In this document: piece by piece, positions 58,599-64,000 of the stretch | Numbering within the stretch: position 1 is the stretch's first letter | Layout of the letters: every line of letters begins with the position of its first letter | Assembly (NCBI GenBank): GCA_913058185.1 | Contig: CAJXQX010000005.1 | Coordinates: forward strand, 22,782-86,781 | DNA: 64,000 bases | Direction of reading: 5' to 3' | Source of the DNA: an uncultured Verrucomicrobiota bacterium | Lineage (GTDB): Bacteria > Verrucomicrobiota > Verrucomicrobiia > Opitutales > Opitutaceae | The notes under the pieces: model-generated | Told to the model about the DNA's origin: nothing | Seen by the model: only the letters and a program-made list of their open reading frames with translations | The model's database searches: none | Position numbers and translations under genes: made by a program

Positions 58599-59111
58599 AT
58601 GGAAATCACTGTTTGGTTCTTCACTTCCCTCTTCGTTCTGGCCGGTTTGGTCGGAGTGCTGGTGCCCCTGATTCCGGGCACGACGCTAATCCTACTCTCC
58701 TTCGTGATCCACAAGCTCATCCTACCGGGCTCACTGTCATGGGGCGTGCTGGGATGGATCGGACTGGCGTGGTTTGCGTCCGTAGTGATCGATTTTCTCG
58801 GCGTGCTGATCGGAACTCGGTTATTCGGTGGGACTAAGTGGGGCATGGCCGGCGCTACCGGTGGAGCCTTCATCGGTATGTTCTTTTCTCTTCCTGCGCT
58901 TCTTCTCGGCACGATCTTCGGCGCCGTAGTCGCCGAAAAATACGCCGCCAAGCGCACCCGGCGGGAATCCCTGCGAGCCGGAATGGGGGCAGCCATCGGT
59001 TTCATCCTCTCCACCGGCGGAAGGCTCATTTGCGCCTTCATCATGATAACGATCTTCTTGGCTTACGCCCCCTGGCCCACGCTACCCGATTGGGTAACAT
59101 GGCCTTGGTAG
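58599..59111 (+). CDS. DUF456 membrane protein
   Basis: 170 residues, about five hydrophobic helices rich in Gly: LVGVLVPLIPGTTLILLSF, IDFLGVLIGTRLFGGTKWG, GAFIGMFFSLPALLLGTIFG, AGMGAAIGFILSTGGRLI. This glycine-zipper layout matches DUF456. Function unknown. The gene ends beside a set of palindromic repeats before pckG. Confidence 0.85.
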   Translation: MEITVWFFTSLFVLAGLVGVLVPLIPGTTLILLSFVIHKLILPGSLSWGVLGWIGLAWFASVVIDFLGVLIGTRLFGGTKWGMAGATGGAFIGMFFSLPALLLGTIFGAVVAEKYAAKRTRRESLRAGMGAAIGFILSTGGRLICAFIMITIFLAYAPWPTLPDWVTWPW

Positions 59112-59122
59112 GGAGGAGCCAA

Positions 59123-59185
59123 GGTAGGGTCTGCTCGCCGAGCGCGCCTCCCCGTTCTCGGTCGGCCCAGCGGTCCGACCCTACC
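59123..59185. repeat. Interspersed palindromic repeat
   Basis: GGTAGGGTC (59123-59131) and GACCCTACC (59177-59185) are perfect inverted arms around a GC-rich core containing further partial palindromes (CTCGCCGAGCG; GGTCGGCCCAGCGGTCC). The layout looks like a REP/BIME-type extragenic repeat between convergent genes; copies elsewhere in the genome cannot be checked here. Confidence 0.6.
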
Positions 59186-59203
59186 TCAAATTGACCCGTT
59201 GTA

Positions 59204-59224
59204 ACCGGGGTCGCCGACCCCGGT
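59204..59224. repeat. 9-bp-stem palindrome, convergent terminator candidate
   Basis: ACCGGGGTC (59204-59212) and GACCCCGGT (59216-59224) with a GCC loop. A strong hairpin just past the pckG stop and beside the larger palindrome. No T-tract. Confidence 0.55.
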
Positions 59225-59241
59225 CCTGCATCCCTCCCCTC

Positions 59242-61056
59242 CTAAATCCGGCAGATGAGTAGCTCGCGTTCATAGATCATCTCCTTCGGTAGGTGATCAT
59301 GTAAGGTGAGAAACAACTCCTCGTGACCGATGATTTCTCGGCGCCATGCATCGCGATCAACCTGCTGTAACGCGCGAAACTCTTCTTCGGAGAAGTCGAG
59401 TCCCGTCCAATCGATATCCTCGTATTTCGGCTGCCAGCCGAGCGGAGTTTCCTTCGCCGCCGTGCGACCATGAGCCCGGTTCACGATCCATTGTAGGATG
59501 CGCATATTTTCGCCGAAGCCCGGCCAGAGGAATTTGCCATTCTCGTCCTTGCGGAACCAATTTACATTGAAGACTCGGGGCGTCTCGGAAAGCGACTTTT
59601 GCATCATGATCCAATGGCGGAAATAGTCCCCCATGTTGTAGCCGCAGAAAGGTAACATCGCCATCGGATCGCGCCGCACTTCGCCGACCTTGCCTGCCGC
59701 TGCCGCGGTCTTCTCCGAACCCATCGTCGCACCCATGTAAACGCCACCCGACCAATTAAAGGCTTGGTAAATGAGCGGCATGGTCGTGGCACGACGGCCT
59801 CCAAAAACGATGGCCGAAATCGGCACGCCCGTCGGATCTTCCCACGCTTCGTCGATCGTGGGGCATTGCGATGCGGGTGCCGTGAAGCGTGCGTTTGGAT
59901 GGGCGGCGGGCGTCTCGCTTTCGGGAGTCCAGGCATTACCCTTCCAATCGGTCAACTGCGCCGGGGCATCGTCGGTCATGCCTTCCCACCACACGCCCCC
60001 TTCGGGCGTCAGGGCGACGTTGGTAAAGATCGCATTCTTCGCGAGCGATTTCATCGCGTTAGGATTCGTCTGTTCCGACGTGCCAGGAGCCACGCCAAAG
60101 AACCCCGCCTCGGGATTGATCGCTCGAAGGCAACCGGACTCATCCGGCTTAATCCAAGCGACATCATCACCCACTGTGGATACCTTCCACCCCTTCTCGG
60201 CCAAGGGTGCCGGAGGGATGAGCATCGCAAAATTTGTTTTGCCGCAGGCACTCGGAAAAGCCGCCGCGACATAGGCCTTCTCTCCCTCGGGATCTTCAAC
60301 GCCCAGGATCAACATGTGCTCCGCCATCCAACCTTCGTCACGAGCCATATTGGATGCGATACGCAGTGCGAAACACTTCTTCCCGAGCAGGGCATTCCCA
60401 CCGTATCCAGAGCCATAGGACCAGATCTCACGCGTCTCCGGGAAGTGCACGATATACTTCTCTTTATTGCAGGGCCATGCCACATCTGCTTCGCCCTCCG
60501 CCAACGGCGCGCCTACGGAGTGAACACACGGCACGACGCGTTTTTCGTTCTTATCAATTTCGGCAAAAACGTCCTGCCCGATCCGGGCCATGATTCGCAT
60601 GTTCACGACCACGTAAGGTGAGTCCGTCAGCTCTACGCCCAGTTGCGACATGGGCGAGCCGACCGGCCCCATACTGAAAGGCAACACATACATCGTGCGA
60701 CCTGCCATACAGCCTTTAAACAGCCCCTTCAATTTGCGCCGCATTTTGAAGGGATCCTCCCAATTATTGGTTGGTCCGGCGCTGTCTTTTGACAACGAGC
60801 AGATGTAGGTCCGGTCCTCGACTCGCGCTACATCCAATGGATTGGAACGCGCATAAAAACATCCTGGCCACAGGTCCTCGTTGAGTTTCGTGAACGTCCC
60901 GCCCTCCACCATCGAATCGCAAATGGAATCGTATTCCGTTTGAGACCCATCGACCCAATGAATGGCGTCGGGCTTACAAAGAGTTGCCATCTTTTCAACC
61001 CACTTGAGCAGGTTCTTGTTGGAGCTGAGAGGCTGCGCGTTTTTCGAAGAGGTCAT
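59242..61056 (-). CDS. pckG: Phosphoenolpyruvate carboxykinase (GTP)
   Basis: 604 residues from ATG 61056 (61077 also in frame). GTP-type PEPCK: converts oxaloacetate to PEP for gluconeogenesis. P-loop/kinase-1 region [15 protein letters not shown] near residues 266-279 including the hyper-reactive Cys. Nearby [19 protein letters not shown] and [19 protein letters not shown] are also canonical. Monocistronic. Confidence 0.97.
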   Translation of the reverse strand: MTSSKNAQPLSSNKNLLKWVEKMATLCKPDAIHWVDGSQTEYDSICDSMVEGGTFTKLNEDLWPGCFYARSNPLDVARVEDRTYICSLSKDSAGPTNNWEDPFKMRRKLKGLFKGCMAGRTMYVLPFSMGPVGSPMSQLGVELTDSPYVVVNMRIMARIGQDVFAEIDKNEKRVVPCVHSVGAPLAEGEADVAWPCNKEKYIVHFPETREIWSYGSGYGGNALLGKKCFALRIASNMARDEGWMAEHMLILGVEDPEGEKAYVAAAFPSACGKTNFAMLIPPAPLAEKGWKVSTVGDDVAWIKPDESGCLRAINPEAGFFGVAPGTSEQTNPNAMKSLAKNAIFTNVALTPEGGVWWEGMTDDAPAQLTDWKGNAWTPESETPAAHPNARFTAPASQCPTIDEAWEDPTGVPISAIVFGGRRATTMPLIYQAFNWSGGVYMGATMGSEKTAAAAGKVGEVRRDPMAMLPFCGYNMGDYFRHWIMMQKSLSETPRVFNVNWFRKDENGKFLWPGFGENMRILQWIVNRAHGRTAAKETPLGWQPKYEDIDWTGLDFSEEEFRALQQVDRDAWRREIIGHEELFLTLHDHLPKEMIYERELLICRI

Positions 61057-61224
61057 GTTAGTCTTACGTTGGAACATTGCAGGTTCGAGTAAAACCGAAT
61101 CGGGCCGTTATCGCTCTTCATTCTGTGTTCAACGCTGCGTGCCTTTTGTGGTTTGTCTCCAGTGTTTCCCCGCCACTGCGGCCCACGATTGACCCAAGCA
61201 TTCCAGACGCTTTAACTGATCTCT

Positions 61225-61680
61225 ATGTCGGAGTTCACCACCGCGATCGCCTTGGATCCCGTTAAACAATTCTCGGTATTTGCCGAGAATCGGGTTGGAC
61301 GGCTCTACGATCTTTGCGACGTCTTCCAGAACCACGATGTCCACATCATCGCACTCACCGTGCTGGACACTACGGATAGCTCGATCTTGCGCTTTATTGT
61401 CGATGATCCGGACAGAGCCCGAGAGCTGATGATCAACAACGACTTCCCCTTCACCGAGGTCACCGTGCTGGCCACCGAAATTGAAGGCGAACATCGGATT
61501 AAGGATGTTTTGGGCGCGTTGCTTGAGGCCGAAATCAACATCCACTACGTCTACAGCTTCCTCGTGCGGCCTTCCGAAAAAAACGGACTCGTCCTCAATG
61601 TAGAAGACTCCGATGTCGCCGCGGAATCATTGAATAACAGCGGATTCCGCATTCTGACCCAGGCGGATATCTCACGGTAG
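61225..61680 (+). CDS. Tandem ACT-domain protein
   Basis: 151 residues. Two ACT-like halves: AIALDPVKQFSVFAENRVGR at the N-terminus and INIHYVYSFLVRPSEKNGLV in the second. The pattern resembles ACT-only regulatory proteins and acetolactate-synthase-type regulatory subunits, but no enzyme partner is adjacent. Ligand, probably an amino acid, unknown. Divergent from pckG. Confidence 0.83.
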   Translation: MSEFTTAIALDPVKQFSVFAENRVGRLYDLCDVFQNHDVHIIALTVLDTTDSSILRFIVDDPDRARELMINNDFPFTEVTVLATEIEGEHRIKDVLGALLEAEINIHYVYSFLVRPSEKNGLVLNVEDSDVAAESLNNSGFRILTQADISR

Positions 61681-61708
61681 TTTCCACCTCTGCGATGATG
61701 ATTGGATC

Positions 61709-61807
61709 ATGGGCCAACGAGCTCAGCTGACCTTCTCCGATATACGCGATTATCTAATACCGCGTAAAATTTGTGAAACTATTCCTAATCTTCTTTGTGA
61801 CAGATAA
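61709..61807 (+). other. Short open frame in the intergenic gap, possibly an IS remnant
   Basis: A 32-codon frame, MGQRAQLTFSDIRDYLIPRK onward, lies in the 241-bp AT-richer gap between the ACT gene and the TonB remnant. Its start loosely resembles N-termini of IS1182/IS4-type transposases, but it is too short to assign. The rest of the gap holds no other feature I can support. Confidence 0.2.
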
Positions 61808-61921
61808 CGGTCGGTCTTGACCACGGGCATTTGAAGGAGCACGCCAGTTGTACTACAAACGAACTCCGATCGGGATCACTCACCTGACTCGGCCGGAATT
61901 TCGTGATTTAAACACACTACT

Positions 61922-62638
61922 ATAAACTACTACAAACGGGCTATTGCTCTTACCTCATTTGCTGCCACGGCAGTATATCCGGTTCTTGCTCAGTAGATTA
62001 ACCACACCGAAACTGAAGCAGAGACCGTTTAACTAGAGCCATTTATTGTCGAAGAACTGTCGGATTTCGCCGACTTGGCCATCGCCGGCGAAACGCCAGT
62101 CTCATTCACTGCCTTGGACAAGGCCGCTATCACCGATCAGCTCGGTTCACGCGACATTCCTCTGCTCCTTAATTCCGCCCCTTCCGTCTACGCTACGACG
62201 GACAGCGGTGGTGCCGGTGACGCCCGCGTAAACATCCGCGGGTTCAACCAACGTAACGTCAACATCATGATCAATGGTGTGCCGATCAACGACATCGAAG
62301 ACGGTTGGCTCTACTGGTCCAACTGGGATGCGCTCGGCGACGTCACCAGCACGATTCAGCTCCAACGCGGACTGTCCAACATGACCCTGCCCACGCCTTC
62401 CATCAGCGGCACGATGAACATCATCACCGACCCTTCCGCCTCGACCCGTGGCGGTTCAGTTAAAGCAGAGTTCGGCAGCGATGGCTTCACGAAGTTCACC
62501 GCCGCGCTCAGCACCGGCCTGATCGACGACAAGGTCGCCCTCACCGTGGGTGGCGTCACCAAGACGGGTGACGGCTGCGCCAACGGCCTTTGGACCGAAG
62601 GCCAAGGCTACTACCTCGGCGCGACCTTCACCTTCTAA
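61922..62638 (+). pseudogene. TonB-dependent receptor remnant (plug plus last strand)
   Basis: One frame reads, from an ATA codon where ATG is expected (61922): INYYKRAIALTSFAATAVYP, a signal peptide ending VLAQ. TAG follows at 61994-61996, then INHTETEAETV and TAA at 62030-62032. It resumes LEPFIVEELSDFADLAIAGE and a clear plug domain: RDIPLLLNSAPSVYAT, DARVNIRGFNQRNVNIMING, DGWLYWSNWDALGDV. After TKTGDGCANGLWTEGQ the ~600-residue barrel is missing; the frame ends at once in YYLGATFTF, like a terminal beta-strand, and a terminator follows. So start loss, two stops and a large internal deletion or truncation. A TTG at 62075 leaves 187 codons open, but without a barrel. Confidence 0.87.
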
Positions 62639-62678
62639 TCGATAGCTCGATCTAGAAATCGAAGATAAGCCCATTTAT

Positions 62679-62714
62679 GCGGCCTCGCCTTAACCGGCTG
62701 GGCCGCTTTTTTTT
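62679..62714 (+). terminator. Intrinsic terminator of the TonB remnant
   Basis: GCGGCC (62679-62684) and GGCCGC (62701-62706), with inner GCC/GGC pairing, followed by eight T. A strong terminator 40 bp past the remnant, retained although the gene is dead. An ATG at 62677 lies in its stem, so it is not accepted as the MFS start. Confidence 0.9.
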
Positions 62715-62733
62715 GACCCCGGAGACAAATCGA

Positions 62734-63963
62734 TTGAAAGATGTCTGTTCTCTCGTGCGATTCTCCAACTCCCTCCGGGCCCTAAACTCGACCAACTACC
62801 GGTTATTCTTCGCGGGTCAGGGACTGTCCATGCTGGGGAATTGGATGACGCTCACCGCCTCGGCATGGCTCATCTACGAGCTCTCCAATAATCCGTTCTA
62901 CCTCGGGTTTCTGCCGTTCGCTAATCAGATCCCCGTCCTGCTCCTCGCTCCTCTCGGAGGACTCCTGGGCGACCGTTTCCCGCGCCAACGCCTCATGTGG
63001 TGGCTCAACTGCGCCTGCGCCGCCCAAGCCGCCACCCTGGCCGTCCTGACATTGATCGGCGAAATCACGGTCACCCGTCTGCTGATTCTCGTCACCATCC
63101 GGGGCTTCATCAACGCCGCCGAATTCCCCACCCGGCAGGCGTTCATTGTCGATCTGGTTGATCGCAAGGTCGACCTGCCCAACGCCATCGCGCTCAACTC
63201 CTCGCTGTTTAACGCGGCCCGTCTCGTCGGACCGGCGATCGCGGGTATCATTATCGCTACGGCCGGGCCCGGAGTATGCTACCTGATCGATGCCACCTCC
63301 TATGCCGCAATTCTGACCTCTATCCTCGCGATGCGCCTGCCGCGTCGCCGCACCAAAACCAAACGCCGTAACTCCCCCCTCACCGATCTCCGTGGCGGGG
63401 TCGACTACGTGCGCCGCACTCCGAGCCTACAAGCCTCCCTGATCATGATCCCGATGATCGCCTTCGCCGGTTTCGCCTCCAGCACCCTTGCCCCCATCTT
63501 CGCCCGCGACGTGTTCGGCGGAGACAGCAAAACGCTAGGAATTCTTTTCTCATCCGTGGGCGCCGGCGCCCTGATCAGCGCCGTGATGTTGGCCCGCCGC
63601 CCTTCCCCCGAAGGTCTGCCCAATTGGATCCTGCTTGGCTCGTTCTCCCTCGCTTTAGGCCAACTCGGCGTCGCGCTCAGCCCCTGGTTTTGGTTCACCA
63701 TAATCTGCATGATGGGCACCGGGTTTGGCACCGTGCTATGTATGGCGGGAAACAATACGCTCATCCAATCGCAGGTGGCAGACGACAAACGTTCCCGCGT
63801 CATGGGACTCTTCGCCATGGGCCAAGGGATGTTCCCCCTCGGCAGTCTAGCCTTTGGCGGAATCGCCGCGACTCTCGGCCCGCGCTGGGCCGTCGGCATA
63901 GCGTCAGTTGCAACCGCCGGCGCCGGCCTGCAATTCATCCGCGCCCGCCGCCAACTCCACCGT
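62734..63963 (+). CDS. MFS exporter (EntS-like), 3' end missing
   Basis: At least 410 codons of a 12-helix major facilitator. YRLFFAGQGLSMLGNWMTLT, GGLLGDRFPRQRLMWW (the MFS loop 2-3 motif) and RGFINAAEFPTRQAFIVDLV are typical of the EntS/DUF894 branch of exporters. The start is taken as TTG 62734 with GGAG nine bases upstream; GTG 62755 is the alternative. The native frame runs to ...RRQLHR at 63963. The following residues LSLIHI and the stop come from adapter sequence, so the true C-terminus is unknown. Confidence 0.88.
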
Positions 63964-64000
63964 CTGTCTCTTATACACATCTGACGCTGCCGACGACTCC
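63964..64000 (+). other. Nextera transposase adapter sequence (artefact)
   Basis: CTGTCTCTTATACACATCT at 63964-63982 is the Tn5 mosaic end used in Nextera libraries, followed by GACGCTGCCGACGA of the Nextera adapter at 63983-63996. It is not genomic DNA and marks a contig end. Confidence 0.97.

Noticed and set aside
63405..63980. Minus-strand open frame beginning MCIRDR at the contig end
   Set aside because: Its start lies in the Nextera adapter and it is antisense to the MFS gene.

Overview
The window looks like chromosomal DNA of a Gram-negative, free-living heterotroph, most likely a Verrucomicrobiota member of the Opitutales type. This placement is inferred from gene content and protein style (TonB-dependent receptors, a formylglycine sulfatase, a polymer-forming/RDD membrane protein, a TorF-like porin, PVC-type small secreted proteins) and not from a marker-gene search. 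No phage, CRISPR array, rRNA operon or plasmid backbone is visible. Most of it is ordinary core metabolism. The interest lies in a small inverted-repeat element inside the sdh operon, a cluster of decayed genes, and several unusual membrane-protein operons.

Layout. 0-9.7 kb: SSS symporter, gpsA, a wrecked periplasmic-sensor histidine kinase, panB-lysA, an AbgT transporter and a LEA14-like lipoprotein. 9.9-11.6 kb: amtB-glnK behind a good sigma-54 promoter. 11.6-13.8 kb: a DUF3047 / glycosyltransferase / DUF547 operon. 13.9-17.8 kb: sdhCAB, with a 417-bp inverted-repeat element carrying a frameshifted four-helix-bundle gene between sdhA and sdhB. 18-25.2 kb: PaaK-like adenylase, Nudix hydrolase, LysM protein, tRNA-Pro, YfgM-like protein, carB and a broken small Fis-type HTH gene. 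25.4-32.1 kb: tRNA-Gly, convergent rsmE/rsmD, a metallo-beta-lactamase-fold hydrolase, and a Mla-type lipid transport operon headed by an aromatic-Pro repeat protein. 32-41.2 kb: two small secreted proteins and an arginine cluster (argG, argF, argD, argB, divergent argJ) interrupted by a pilin-like gene and a sulfatase. 41.4-48.6 kb: rplM-rpsI, porin, DUF423, CCA/poly(A) polymerase, transaldolase, GH20-like enzyme. 48.7-51.6 kb: a TonB receptor pseudogene. 51.8-61.7 kb: xdhC and mocA-like genes, purEK, an ECF-sigma operon with a bactofilin-like/RDD fusion, DUF456, pckG and an ACT protein. 61.9-64 kb: a second TonB receptor remnant and an MFS exporter cut off by sequencing adapter.

How it works together. 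PII plus ammonium channel, carbamoyl-phosphate synthase and five arginine genes make nitrogen assimilation the best represented theme. Succinate dehydrogenase, GTP-type PEP carboxykinase, transaldolase and GpsA fit aerobic growth with gluconeogenesis. Sulfatase, GH20-like enzyme, SSS symporter and the (now broken) TonB receptors suggest an ancestor using complex glycans. Five loci are broken: sensor kinase, four-helix bundle, HTH protein and both TonB receptors. The premature stops are all of the type CAA/CAG to TAA/TAG could explain, while the long housekeeping genes are intact. That argues for genuine decay more than random sequencing error. The last 37 bases are Nextera adapter, so the window ends at a true contig end.
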